Virus record (IMG/VR): IMGVR_UViG_3300032246_001783
Span: 1-64,000 of that record
Source of the DNA: a virus
Direction: 5' to 3' (one strand)
Length of the DNA: 64,000 bases
Shown here: one piece after another, positions 39,168 through 47,931 of the stretch
How the letters are laid out: the number at the start of each line of letters is the position of its first letter
Numbering within the stretch: position 1 is the first letter of the stretch
The notes under the pieces: model-generated
The model's input: the letters and a program-made list of their open reading frames with translations, nothing else
The model's database searches: none
What the model was told of the DNA's origin: nothing
Position numbers and translations under genes: made by a program

Positions 39168-39608
39168 TTATTTTTTGCCCGTATTAGAGAAAATATCAGT
39201 TTCATTAAGTACTCTAAATCCTACTCCATTTTGCCGACACCAATTTGATGCGGCAGCCCACTTGGCCTGATTCTTAACAAATTGTGCTTGATTATAAGGA
39301 TTCTTACCCACACGCTCTTTTAGAGTTTGATTAGCAGGTTTGATTTCTACAAGTTCTGCATGTTTCTTCATATTCTTGTCCAGATATATTATTAAAAAAT
39401 CTGGAACATACACAGTTTGTTTACCTGTCAGCGGATCTCTATAGGGAATTTTTAAAGGCTCGCTGCTCCATTGTTGAATACTGGGGTTATTATCGCAGAA
39501 TGTCATAAAGGTGAACTCCCAGCTGCTTCGATATGTAGGCATTTTACCGCCTACATATTTTTCTGGGTTTTTTACCTTATAAACACCTTGGCTAAATCGT
39601 AGGCTCAT
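39168..39608 (-). CDS. 4: Head completion protein, gp4
   Basis: 146 aa (T4 gp4: 150 aa). MSLRFSQGVYKVKNPEKYVG, then YRSSWEFTFMTFCD (about 26-39), VPDFLIIYLD (about 67-76) and AELVEIKPAN (about 83-92). The D...ExK layout is of the TnsA-like PD-(D/E)xK fold noted in this family. It finishes the filled head before neck attachment. Overlaps the upstream gene by 4 nt (ATGA). Confidence 0.9.
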   Translation of the reverse strand: MSLRFSQGVYKVKNPEKYVGGKMPTYRSSWEFTFMTFCDNNPSIQQWSSEPLKIPYRDPLTGKQTVYVPDFLIIYLDKNMKKHAELVEIKPANQTLKERVGKNPYNQAQFVKNQAKWAAASNWCRQNGVGFRVLNETDIFSNTGKK

Positions 39609-39976
39609 GCAATGATATTACGAAATATTTCTTGATTGGGCTTAAAGGGTTGTGCATAGCCTAAACTACTTGTTTTGAATCTATTGTAATTTAGTATTTC
39701 AGAAACTAACCCTGACAGTTCTACATCAGTTAACCCTCGCATGGTATCTAAAATTTGCATAGGATTATACCCGTCTTGCTTGGCCTGTATCATTATTGTA
39801 GTTGCAATAGATTCAGCAGCAACCTCACCAAAGTTTCTGCTGGTAAAATATGCAGTCATTGCAGCCAAGGAGGTAGAGTTCAATTCGATAGGTGCCGAGT
39901 AGTAACTATTGAATGTTTGCACCGTGGCATCTACACTGCCGCTATCGGTAGGAAGATTTGAATAATTCTGGTTCAT
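39605..39976 (-). CDS. Hypothetical virion-region protein, 123 aa
   Basis: Ser/Thr/Tyr-rich N-terminus, then a helical part with TSRNFGEVAAESIATTIMIQ (about residues 49-68). Coupled to gp4. Comparable small proteins sit between the tail-tube and gp4 genes in T4-like cyanophages (recollection). Role unknown. Confidence 0.75.
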   Translation of the reverse strand: MNQNYSNLPTDSGSVDATVQTFNSYYSAPIELNSTSLAAMTAYFTSRNFGEVAAESIATTIMIQAKQDGYNPMQILDTMRGLTDVELSGLVSEILNYNRFKTSSLGYAQPFKPNQEIFRNIIA

Positions 39977-39977
39977 G

Positions 39978-41039
39978 TTATGTTCTATAAATTAAACTGC
40001 TTAATTCAGCCACTATTGTATCGTCAACGCTGGAGTTATAACCTTTAAAAATATTAATTCCTGCATCGCCCGGTGAATTAAATGTACCAAACTGAGATGA
40101 ATAATCAATCCCTGCGTCTATGTTAGATAGATTACCCAAGGTTCCCCCTAAAATAGAATATCCAGCAGGTTGAGATTTACTAGCATTTGTTGAGTCAAAA
40201 GAAAAATTATTTAAACTTACGTTACTTCTTAATGGATTTTCTGCAGTATAAGTCCCCCGAGTGTCTCCTGCTACATCCGATAATGATAAAGATTGTTTAC
40301 TGTTGCCTACTGATAATGATCCGGGTTTAGAATCGTAATAGACTGTTAATTTTGAATTAACATTAGGATCATTCTTGATAATACCTTGATTATAAAGAAC
40401 AGTCTCATATCCTATAGTCATTCGATTTCTCAGTATCTTGGTGTTCTCTCCTTGATCAACTGAATCATGCTGCCATTCAGAGATTTTAGGATTAACTAAC
40501 GTATATTGTGTAAATTTTCCGCCATATAAAACAAAGATGTCGATTGATTTAAAAAATGGTTGATTAGCACCTCTACTATATCTACCGTAGATATACGAAT
40601 TGGTACTATATTTGGTATCGGAGAACTCTGCATCAGTATATTCACTATCTATGTAGTAATGTTTAAAATAATGAGTCCATAGAGAATTTGTAATTTCGCT
40701 ATTATCATCGTGTAGTTCTATAGTAACTGGATTATAAGTTAACTTAGTCTGTACCAATGTTTTTCTATTATACTGATTTACAGTTTCATTGGTAATTGCA
40801 AATTTAGGAAGATCGGCTCGTTTGGCCAGTAACCCAACTTGATCTTTGCCGCCTGTCTGCTTCCAGGTGCTGTCAAGCACTGATGATGGATTAATATTCA
40901 TTTGAAGGAAGTAAATGAACCCAGCCTTAGGTGCCCTTGCATAATTGCTATCAACATATAGTCGAGATGCGTGTTGATAATCTTTTAACCCTAGATCAGC
41001 GTTACCATTTAAAAAATTTTGATAGGCATTATTACTCAT
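39978..41039 (-). CDS. Tail-tube-fold protein (gp54-like)
   Basis: 353 aa. FIYFLQMNINPSSVL (about 42-56), then LLAKRADLPKFAITNETVNQ and LTYNPVTIELHDDNS (about 109-123) are the hallmark strands of tail-tube proteins. It is longer than gp19 and near T4 gp54 (320 aa), the tube initiator at the baseplate, which shares the fold. Directly downstream of gp19, behind its own terminator and late box. The gp54 assignment is by fold, length and place; another tube-like adaptor is possible. Confidence 0.68.
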   Translation of the reverse strand: MSNNAYQNFLNGNADLGLKDYQHASRLYVDSNYARAPKAGFIYFLQMNINPSSVLDSTWKQTGGKDQVGLLAKRADLPKFAITNETVNQYNRKTLVQTKLTYNPVTIELHDDNSEITNSLWTHYFKHYYIDSEYTDAEFSDTKYSTNSYIYGRYSRGANQPFFKSIDIFVLYGGKFTQYTLVNPKISEWQHDSVDQGENTKILRNRMTIGYETVLYNQGIIKNDPNVNSKLTVYYDSKPGSLSVGNSKQSLSLSDVAGDTRGTYTAENPLRSNVSLNNFSFDSTNASKSQPAGYSILGGTLGNLSNIDAGIDYSSQFGTFNSPGDAGINIFKGYNSSVDDTIVAELSSLIYRT

Positions 41040-41044
41040 AATAA

Positions 41045-41050
41045 TATTTA
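41045..41050 (-). promoter_or_regulatory. T4-late-like promoter box (minus)
   Basis: GCTAAATA on the minus strand, 5 nt before the ATG at 41039. Confidence 0.76.
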
Positions 41051-41054
41051 GCCG

Positions 41055-41086
41055 AAAGAAAAGCCTGGGTTTTAAGCCAGGCTTTT
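41055..41086 (-). terminator. Intrinsic terminator (minus)
   Basis: 9-bp stem AAAGCCTGG / CCAGGCTTT around an 8-nt loop, with T-rich sequence after it on the minus strand. Placed between gp19 and the next late box. Confidence 0.88.
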
Positions 41087-41119
41087 GCTTGATTAAAAAT
41101 AGTACTGTTAAGTTATAAA

Positions 41120-41779
41120 TTAACCTTGGAAGATTCCGCCTGCAACTCCAGTAGCAAGTCCTTGATCTGCCGGGCCTCGTATAGCACGGCCTATAGGTTC
41201 ACCGACTCCGGATACTGGACCTTGAGATGTTAACTGTTGTATAACATTATCAGCACTAAGAGTCAATGAAATATCCATCGGATCATTACTGCTATAATCA
41301 CCGCCTTGGTAAGTAACTTGTTTAATATAGCAACCTAAAAATTCAAAAGATTCTAAAACTACAGGTTCATATGCTCCATTGCCGCCGTCTAGGATTTCAA
41401 CTTGCATTCTAAATTTGTAATCTATAGCTGCAGCAGCACTGGCCTGTTCAAAGAAATCAAATTGTTTTTGCATCTGCAGGCCGACAATTCTACTTACGCT
41501 GCCTGATGCATCATCACGAAGTGTAAGTTTTGGCTCGCCAATTGAATGCTTTCCTGCTATTTTAACAGTACTGTTATAAACCGGCAACTTGATTTCTTCA
41601 AAAGTAATCTCAGGTCTTGACACATTCATAACCTGCTTGGTTAATTCGGCGTTTTCGAGTCCTGCACCGAATCCGATTAAATTAACTCGAAAACGATACT
41701 TCAGTTTTGGCATTAATAAGCCTTGCGAGGCTGTGCCAGGTATAGGTACTGAAAATCTTTGTAAACTTGCAATTGGCAT
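41120..41779 (-). CDS. 19: Tail tube protein, gp19
   Basis: 219 aa. YRFRVNLIGFGAGLENAELTK, then VSRPEITFEEIKLPVYNSTV (about 49-68) and AGKHSIGEPKLTLRDDAS are the gp19 core strands; SFEFLGCYIKQVTYQGGDYS is near 141-160. It forms the inner tube of the tail. T4 gp19 is 163 aa; the extra length is mainly at the C-terminus. Follows gp18; AAGGAG ribosome site before the ATG and a TAAATA about 23 nt upstream. Confidence 0.92.
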   Translation of the reverse strand: MPIASLQRFSVPIPGTASQGLLMPKLKYRFRVNLIGFGAGLENAELTKQVMNVSRPEITFEEIKLPVYNSTVKIAGKHSIGEPKLTLRDDASGSVSRIVGLQMQKQFDFFEQASAAAAIDYKFRMQVEILDGGNGAYEPVVLESFEFLGCYIKQVTYQGGDYSSNDPMDISLTLSADNVIQQLTSQGPVSGVGEPIGRAIRGPADQGLATGVAGGIFQG

Positions 41780-41809
41780 TTAATGCTCCTTAATCTTTAA
41801 TATTTATCT

Positions 41810-44770
41810 TTATAGACCCGCTTTTATATCACCGGTATTTTTAATTCTTAATGGAATGTAAATGAACTCAACAGCCTTAATTGGTTCAACTGCGATGTCC
41901 ATATATAGTTCCGACCGATCAATTCTAGCAGGAGTGTTATTGGTCTCATCACAAACAACAATAAAGTCGTTAAGTGCACGTTGACCTATCAACTCAAGCA
42001 TTAGGCTTTCAGCAGCCGATTTGATTTCACGACGTGTTTGTACATCGTTTGGCTCAAATAAGAAAGGTCTTGCTAGAATATCCAGTTGTCTACGTAGATA
42101 GCATACTAGTCTTGCAACATTGATTCTATCTAGAGCAGTGTTAGTGCTAGAACGAGTTCGTTGACCATAGGCAATTAACCCAACCCCATTTAGTGTAGTA
42201 ATAGGATTAATCTTAACGTCATCTAGTGCATCACGAAGTCCTTGTGGTACAGTTGCAACCACAAACTCTCCTTCTGCATTGATATAACCAGCGGAGGATG
42301 CATTGTCGATAACACCCCTACGTGTTCCAGCAGGAGCAAACCACTGAAAACTCTTGGCATCACTGTTAATAATAGTTCTCAACATCATATGGCTAGGCGG
42401 AACAACAATTCTGTTACCGGAATTGTCATTGGTATACCCACTTGGATACCACATGGCCATATAATCATCATAAGTTACGCCACCGTTGTCGCCGTTATCT
42501 GCTGCAGCATTAGAATTTGCACCCCATGCTGTTACGTCAGTGCCAGTTGGCTTCAATCTAAATGGTGTATCACCGACTACGAATGCAGAAAGTCCGCGAT
42601 CTGTATTAAGTGCAACCATATTTTGAATTGCCTCGGGATAACCAGGTGTAGCAATTAGATTGAAGACCAATGTTTCTGCATCTCTAACAGCGATATTGCT
42701 ATCAATTAGACCTTTTAGAGCAGCAACAGTCTGTGCTCTTTGTGCTTTACGACCAAATTGTGGTCCACCGTCTTCGGCCACAGGGTTTTGTGATACCCAA
42801 CGGCTGCTAACGTAATTCATCATAGATTCATTACCATAACGAATATTTTCCCCGTTATTGGCATCAAGATTAATGTGCCCTTCGATATATTTCTTAACAT
42901 TGAATCCAGACCTTCTAGTGTTCCACAGTCTCATTCCTTTTGGATAAAGTGCAGGATCAGGTGCATCTGGATCTAGATAGTTGCAAGTTAATAGATCAGC
43001 AATAGTTGCTGGATCAGTTTCGAAGCCTTCGCAACCCCAACGTGCATCGGCAAATAGCCATCCCTCCGGGCTTGACTGATCGGTTACATCTTGTAGTACC
43101 CATTGATCATCAATACCGCTCCATACATAGATATTTCTTCCGTACATTTCTAAATCGCTAGTATCGATCCAGATATCACCGTTAACTAATGGTGAGCCAT
43201 CACTTTGCCCAGTGTCTTTATCTGGCATAGAAGCACTAACGATTGGGCCAGTTGGACTGGTGCTTGGGAATGCAGTACCGTCTTGATAAGCTACCCATGT
43301 TGTTCCGTTATGATAAAGTATATCAACTTCGTCGACCATCGAATCGTACCAAAGTGTTCCGTCTGACGGATCAGTAACCGGTGCAGTATTTCTTGCTTCA
43401 TAAACTAACGGTTTCCAGTTAGTAGCAATAAAATGACTACTGGTACTACCGGGAGCTAGATATAGATTTGCAGTACCGGTCTTATTGGTGATATCATACT
43501 CTACAAAACCAACTTTATCTAACGGAGCATTAGTACTATCTGTAAGTTCAAATTCGCCGCCTCTTGTATGATTAATGGTTAGTTTATTTGTAGATGCATT
43601 GTAAGTAGATGTTATGTAGGTCAACCCAGCACTGCTTAGGGCAGCAGGAATTAATGAGCCAATAGTAGTTACGGTGCTTGCAGGAGTAATAGTAATTGTT
43701 GCTGTTGAGCTCCACGAAGAACCTAGGCTTTCTCTAATTGAAAATACATAAGTACCTGTGGTTGATTTAATTGTACTAGCAGCACTGGTTACAACTGTTG
43801 TACCTACTGCACTTCTTCTCCAAAGTTTAAAATCTGCAGCAATATTCGCAGATTGATCGTAATTAGTTTCAACTATAACAGAGCCAACAGAAATATTCTT
43901 GCCGCCGTTGTTTGGATCTAGTGCATAGGTAGCAGCACGAAGACTACTATATAGAGGAGCAGCTACAGAAATCCAACTATCTGAACTTGAATTATAATAT
44001 TTTACACTCCAATTAGCACCGTTAGATGGGGTGGTTGTAGTAACCCATACACTACCGGTCGGTGAGGATGAAAAATCTGGATAGTTATAATGTGCACTGA
44101 TTGCAACATCCTTGCCGCCGTCGAACCCGTCTGCTACTGCTACCCAAGCATTACTAGAGTTTTTGTAATAAAGTGTGTTCTCATTATCTTTAGTTACAAC
44201 CATGCAGTATTCGCCCTTGACGCCGATTGAATCTGAAGGAGCCATACTGTTGAAATTTTCAGCAGCCGATTCATCATTAAGAACGATAGGAGTTTTAACT
44301 GTAAACTTAGATGTAGCAGTATTCCATTCTTTAATGCCAAATTTACTAGCATCGGTGTCTACCCAGAAAGTTCCACTAACTGGCATACCTTTTGGGGCAC
44401 TACTTGTCGGAGCCAATTGACCTAAATCTAGATCGGATCTAACAACATAACACTGACTAGCAGCACCGAGCAGGCTGTATGCAGCCTGTAGACCGTATTC
44501 ATTTTGTTCGTCGCCGTGTTTAGAATTGCCATTTACATCAGTATAAAATAAAGGTGTACCAAAGGTGTCTGTTAGATCTCTCTGGCTGGTAATTAACCAA
44601 ACTTTTCCAGCGTTGGCTGCTGTTGTTCCTTGAGCAACAGTACCGCTAGGATTAATTTTGTCTTGAGCAGAGGACACAAATACTACAGGAATTGTGCCAG
44701 GGCCGGCAGGAGTATAAAAACTCTCGTCTACGACTTGTACTTGTGTACCAGGTGATTTCAGTGTTGCCAT
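41810..44770 (-). CDS. 18: Tail sheath protein, gp18 (enlarged)
   Basis: 986 aa, against 659 aa in T4. The conserved N-terminus (SPGTQVQVVDESFYTPAGPG) and C-terminal contraction domain (DVQTRREIKSAAESLMLELI...ELYMDIAVEPIKAVEFIYIP) flank a large insertion at about 130-565. The insertion carries five copies of a W/Y-rich module (G-x-x-W-x-D-T...Y-x-W/N-G-x-x-W-V) at about 133-157, 187-212, 239-270, 471-497 and 531-559. These are probably surface-exposed decoration domains. AGGAG precedes the start. Confidence 0.94.
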   Translation of the reverse strand: MATLKSPGTQVQVVDESFYTPAGPGTIPVVFVSSAQDKINPSGTVAQGTTAANAGKVWLITSQRDLTDTFGTPLFYTDVNGNSKHGDEQNEYGLQAAYSLLGAASQCYVVRSDLDLGQLAPTSSAPKGMPVSGTFWVDTDASKFGIKEWNTATSKFTVKTPIVLNDESAAENFNSMAPSDSIGVKGEYCMVVTKDNENTLYYKNSSNAWVAVADGFDGGKDVAISAHYNYPDFSSSPTGSVWVTTTTPSNGANWSVKYYNSSSDSWISVAAPLYSSLRAATYALDPNNGGKNISVGSVIVETNYDQSANIAADFKLWRRSAVGTTVVTSAASTIKSTTGTYVFSIRESLGSSWSSTATITITPASTVTTIGSLIPAALSSAGLTYITSTYNASTNKLTINHTRGGEFELTDSTNAPLDKVGFVEYDITNKTGTANLYLAPGSTSSHFIATNWKPLVYEARNTAPVTDPSDGTLWYDSMVDEVDILYHNGTTWVAYQDGTAFPSTSPTGPIVSASMPDKDTGQSDGSPLVNGDIWIDTSDLEMYGRNIYVWSGIDDQWVLQDVTDQSSPEGWLFADARWGCEGFETDPATIADLLTCNYLDPDAPDPALYPKGMRLWNTRRSGFNVKKYIEGHINLDANNGENIRYGNESMMNYVSSRWVSQNPVAEDGGPQFGRKAQRAQTVAALKGLIDSNIAVRDAETLVFNLIATPGYPEAIQNMVALNTDRGLSAFVVGDTPFRLKPTGTDVTAWGANSNAAADNGDNGGVTYDDYMAMWYPSGYTNDNSGNRIVVPPSHMMLRTIINSDAKSFQWFAPAGTRRGVIDNASSAGYINAEGEFVVATVPQGLRDALDDVKINPITTLNGVGLIAYGQRTRSSTNTALDRINVARLVCYLRRQLDILARPFLFEPNDVQTRREIKSAAESLMLELIGQRALNDFIVVCDETNNTPARIDRSELYMDIAVEPIKAVEFIYIPLRIKNTGDIKAGL

Positions 44771-44870
44771 TATTTAATCTCCTAAATGGATTACTTTGAG
44801 TTATTTACCATTAACAGACAAAAAAAGTGGATTAAATACAGTCATAAAGGGCAATAAAAGGGCGGGAGTT

Positions 44871-45206
44871 ATGAGAAATTTATGCGGTCTGTGTAAGAAA
44901 AGACCAGTAGCCATCAACTACTATAAAGAAGGAAAACCTTTTTATAGGTCCAAGTGCGATCATTGCTCTAGAAAAAGAACAGACGGCACGCCTAGATGGC
45001 AACGATCCGGATACAAGAAAAAACCTGCATGTGATCGATGCGGGTTTAATTCAAAATATCTCGAACAGTTCGATGTTTTTTACGTTGACGGTAATCCCAG
45101 CAATACAAAATTCTCTAATTTAAAAACAGTTTGTTCAAACTGTCAAAGAATTTTACACAAACTTAAACTACCGTGGAAGCAGGGAGATTTAACTCCTGAT
45201 TTTTAA
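44871..45206 (+). CDS. Zinc-cluster HNH-like small protein, 111 aa
   Basis: Start set at ATG 44871 (MRNLCGLCKKRPVAINY), which has GGGAG before it; the in-frame TTG at 44796 has none. Two Cys pairs (LCGLC...KCDHC) and a second set (PACDRCGFN...VCSNCQRIL) form two zinc sites, as in a degenerate HNH or DksA-like fold. Common beside gp18 or gp1 in T4-like phages (recollection). Likely nucleic-acid-binding. Overlaps the convergent dNMP kinase gene by 44 nt. Confidence 0.72.
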   Translation: MRNLCGLCKKRPVAINYYKEGKPFYRSKCDHCSRKRTDGTPRWQRSGYKKKPACDRCGFNSKYLEQFDVFYVDGNPSNTKFSNLKTVCSNCQRILHKLKLPWKQGDLTPDF

Positions 45207-45846
45207 TCAGTTGTTCTAATTGACTAAACAGTTGATCAATAGTTCCATCATTGTTGATGGTTGCATCAGTGGATAGGCCTACCCAAGCAGTTTCGCTAGC
45301 GTGAATTTTAAGTCGTTCCATTTTCCACTTAGAAGTAGCCCAACTCATATTAGTCGGCCCTGCGTTGACGTTTACTGCATCTTGATACCATTCAGGATCG
45401 AGACCACGCTTAATGCGTACCACTATTCCCCCAGCATTTCTAATTGCTGTAATTTCGTTAGGAAATCGAACATCTGTGATTACAATGTTATCTCGTGTTT
45501 TGAGAATCCTGTGCTCGAGGCTGGCAATCCAGATATCGTCATGAAAGCCTTGACGACAAACTTCAGTCCCCCAGTGCTGTAGCACCCATCGAGGAGTTAG
45601 ATCGGGCATATTCAATCGATCAGCCCACCAAGTGTCTACTTTCTCTCGCCATTCTCGAGATTCTGCAGTTCGACCTTCTAATAGCACTCGATCCCAACCA
45701 AATACAGCAGAAACTGCATCTTTAAGTGCATTAGCAAAACTGTCTCTACGAAATTGGTGATAATTGACTAGATAATCTGCAGCAGTATCCTTGCCACTAG
45801 ATATAAAACCTACAAAGCCTACAACTAGGGGTTTTTTGTCAGTCAC
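45163..45846 (-). CDS. 1: Deoxynucleoside monophosphate kinase, gp1-type
   Basis: 227 aa from GTG 45846, preceded by GAGGAA. P-loop GFISSGKDTAA near 13-23, then a FANALKDAVSAVFGWDR lid region, WVLQHWGTEVCRQGFHDD (about 87-104) and NIVITDVRFPNEI (about 119-131). This is the gp1/dNMP kinase family (T4 gp1: 241 aa), which phosphorylates dNMPs to dNDPs for phage DNA synthesis. It has its own sigma70-like promoter although it lies in the late region. Confidence 0.9.
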   Translation of the reverse strand: MTDKKPLVVGFVGFISSGKDTAADYLVNYHQFRRDSFANALKDAVSAVFGWDRVLLEGRTAESREWREKVDTWWADRLNMPDLTPRWVLQHWGTEVCRQGFHDDIWIASLEHRILKTRDNIVITDVRFPNEITAIRNAGGIVVRIKRGLDPEWYQDAVNVNAGPTNMSWATSKWKMERLKIHASETAWVGLSTDATINNDGTIDQLFSQLEQLIKNQELNLPASTVV

Positions 45847-45874
45847 TTTGTATATTCCTCAAAAATATACTAAC

Positions 45875-45903
45875 AGTATATTACAATTATATTGCGAAAT
45901 CAA
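45875..45903 (-). promoter_or_regulatory. Sigma70-like promoter of the dNMP kinase
   Basis: Minus strand: TTGATT (45903-45898), 17 bp, TATACT (45880-45875), giving early or middle expression to a nucleotide-metabolism gene inside the tail block. Confidence 0.72.
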
Positions 45904-45910
45904 CAAATAA

Positions 45911-46669
45911 TTATCCAATCACAAAAGTTAATGGGGTCCCGCCATCCTTGTAATTGATTAGATCCTGCTCTAACATTTCCAAATCAGCCTTGCCTTCTGA
46001 TTTAAGTGCGGTACCATTTAGAGTGGTTCCGCCCTGGGGACTGGCAATTTGAGCAAATTTTTCACGGGCTTCACCGATCATCATCTTACAAGTTGCTAGT
46101 GTATAATCTTTTAGCCACTGACCTGCATATTGATCTTGCATTAGGTTAAAATCTGGTCGATAGTTGTATAACCATAACATAACCTCTTCCTCTGACCTAG
46201 GACGCTGCATTATGGTTAATTTTTTTGTGGTCTTGTTAAACACAAAATTAATCTCGCCCCCGAACATTTTACCAACCAGTTTTTGATAACTTGCAAAGGC
46301 ATAATAAGTGGCCAAGCCGCCCATGTTTGTGGAGGTTAACAAGTAAGTGTTAGAATACGCAAGATTAAATGGTTCAAACAGTGTACCACCTTGACCCCCA
46401 CCTGATCTGCTGCCGATACTACGTCTGAAAATTTGTCTTACAGCAGAAACTTCTTTAGGCAAAATATATTCGTTCTGATCTAACTCTAACATTAAAAATC
46501 CAAAACTTTCTTCCTCTGCATTACTACTGCGTTGCCTAAACTTGGCCAATGCGCGGTCAATGGCTACATTATAATCTTGAGGATTGAGTTCGACATCTAT
46601 CATATTCCCACCTAACATAGTGTGAACATAGTCGATAATTTGCTGACGTTCGTTTTCATTTTCAGTCAT
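45911..46669 (-). CDS. 13: Neck protein, gp13
   Basis: 252 aa from ATG 46669 (MTENENERQQIIDYVHTMLG), not from 46711: the late box lies exactly 5 nt before 46669. VELNPQDYNVAIDRALAKFRQRS (about 25-47), then SFGFLMLELDQNEYILP and MLWLYNYRPDFNLMQDQYAG are typical of gp13 (T4: 309 aa). gp13 joins gp14 to form the neck at the head-tail connection. Divergent from gp14. Confidence 0.88.
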   Translation of the reverse strand: MTENENERQQIIDYVHTMLGGNMIDVELNPQDYNVAIDRALAKFRQRSSNAEEESFGFLMLELDQNEYILPKEVSAVRQIFRRSIGSRSGGGQGGTLFEPFNLAYSNTYLLTSTNMGGLATYYAFASYQKLVGKMFGGEINFVFNKTTKKLTIMQRPRSEEEVMLWLYNYRPDFNLMQDQYAGQWLKDYTLATCKMMIGEAREKFAQIASPQGGTTLNGTALKSEGKADLEMLEQDLINYKDGGTPLTFVIG

Positions 46670-46674
46670 ACTAA

Positions 46675-46680
46675 TATTTA
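46675..46680 (-). promoter_or_regulatory. T4-late-like promoter box (minus)
   Basis: GATAAATA on the minus strand, 5 nt before the gp13 ATG. Back to back with the gp14 late box. Confidence 0.78.
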
Positions 46681-46696
46681 TCTTTTTATGGTGGGC

Positions 46697-46702
46697 TAAA
46701 TA
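46697..46702 (+). promoter_or_regulatory. T4-late-like promoter box (plus)
   Basis: GCTAAATA on the plus strand, 7 nt before the gp14 ATG at 46710. Confidence 0.72.
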
Positions 46703-46709
46703 TACTACC

Positions 46710-47903
46710 ATGCCAAAACTCAGTCTTTACCGTCCCGAAAAGGGCAATGATTTTAAGTTTTTAGACCGCACTATCAATGAACAATTTCAAGTGGGCGGCA
46801 CTGATGTGTTTTTGCACAAATACCTTGGGCCAGTGAACCCTGAAGAGGGCACTAGCACCCCGACTACTCCAAATAATGCAAATTCTATACCAGAATTAGG
46901 TATACAAGATGTGCTATTCATGGAGAATAGAGACCGGCATTATGAACCCGATATATATGTCATTAGAGGAATTTATACATTACAGGATATAGATTTTAAT
47001 TTGAGCCAATTCGGCCTGTTCCTACAAAATGACAATATAATGATTGTGTTCCATTTGAGGGGAACCGTAGATTCAATTGGTAGAAAAATCATGGCCGGTG
47101 ATGTTATCGAACTACCACATCAGAAAGACGAATATGCACTAGATGAATCTCTAGTATCTCTTAAAAGATTTTATGTAGTATCCGAAGTAACAAGACCAGC
47201 AAGCGGTTACAGTCAAACTTGGTACCCGCATTTGATAAGATGCAAATGTGCTCCGTTAGTAGATACACAAGAATTTAAAGAAATTTTAGATCAAGATTCA
47301 GGTGCCGAAGATGGTACTACCATCCGAGATCTATTGTCTATGCAACAAAAGAGTTTAGAAATCAACGAGCAGATCATAGCACAGGCATTAGAAGATACAG
47401 GAAAAAGTGGATACGACACTGAACATCTTTATGTTGTACCAAGATTAAAAGATGGATTAGTTGACATTGCTGATACTAGTAATACCGAAGCCGATGCCAG
47501 TGTAGATAACCCTGCATTAGACGCCAGTATTGTATTAAATAGTCCTACAAAAAATTATTATGTAGGATATCTAACTGGAGACGGTATTCCGCCCAATGGG
47601 GCTCCCTATGGTTTTGGTATAACATTTCCAAGTAATCCGGTTGAAGGACAATTTTATCTAAGATCAGACTATTTGCCCAATCGCTTATTTAGGTTCGATG
47701 GGCGACATTGGGTCAAGTTTGAAGATAATGTTAGAATGACCACAAGTACCAAAGGTGGAACACAAACTCTAGATCCTGATTTAAACAGACAGACTCAAAA
47801 GTCCGGGTTTATTAATAATACAAATACTTCAACTATTGCTGGCGAAGTTGTGGTTGAGAAACAGGCACTTAGCAAAGCACTAAGGCCCAAAGCAGACAAT
47901 TAA
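46710..47903 (+). CDS. 14: Neck protein, gp14 (with C-terminal extension)
   Basis: 397 aa (T4: 256 aa). KGNDFKFLDRTINEQFQVGG and the FLHKYLGP segment, then QDVLFMENRDRHYEPDIYVI (about 66-85), DFNLSQFGLFLQNDN and AGDVIELPHQKDEYALDE are the gp14 core. A C-terminal extension from about residue 235 holds one W/F module (VEGQFYLRSDYLPNRLFRFD, about 311-330, then HWVKF) of the type repeated in gp18. With gp13 it forms the neck. Confidence 0.87.
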   Translation: MPKLSLYRPEKGNDFKFLDRTINEQFQVGGTDVFLHKYLGPVNPEEGTSTPTTPNNANSIPELGIQDVLFMENRDRHYEPDIYVIRGIYTLQDIDFNLSQFGLFLQNDNIMIVFHLRGTVDSIGRKIMAGDVIELPHQKDEYALDESLVSLKRFYVVSEVTRPASGYSQTWYPHLIRCKCAPLVDTQEFKEILDQDSGAEDGTTIRDLLSMQQKSLEINEQIIAQALEDTGKSGYDTEHLYVVPRLKDGLVDIADTSNTEADASVDNPALDASIVLNSPTKNYYVGYLTGDGIPPNGAPYGFGITFPSNPVEGQFYLRSDYLPNRLFRFDGRHWVKFEDNVRMTTSTKGGTQTLDPDLNRQTQKSGFINNTNTSTIAGEVVVEKQALSKALRPKADN

Positions 47904-47931
47904 GGAGGCTTCGGTTTAACACCGATGTATT
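47902..47931 (+). promoter_or_regulatory. Hairpin-bridged ribosome site and ATT start of gp15
   Basis: AAGGAGG (47902-47908) overlaps the gp14 stop. A hairpin follows: TCGGT (47911-47915) pairs with ACCGA (47921-47925) around TTAAC. Folded, it leaves 5 nt (CT plus TGT) between the ribosome site and ATT (47929-47931), a normal spacing. Unfolded, the spacing is 20 nt. An ATG at 47925 opens only Met-Tyr-stop. Confidence 0.72.

Noticed and set aside
44771-44776. TAAATA next to the gp18 start as a late promoter
   Set aside because: It touches the ATG with no gap, so transcription would begin inside the gene; an AGGAG ribosome site explains initiation better.
44796-44870. N-terminal extension of the zinc-cluster gene from TTG 44796
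   Set aside because: No ribosome site, and the extension has no Cys/His of the zinc pattern; ATG 44871 has GGGAG.
46670-46711. Longer gp13 start at 46711
   Set aside because: It would overlap gp14 and place the late box inside the gene; the conserved start is MTENEN at 46669.
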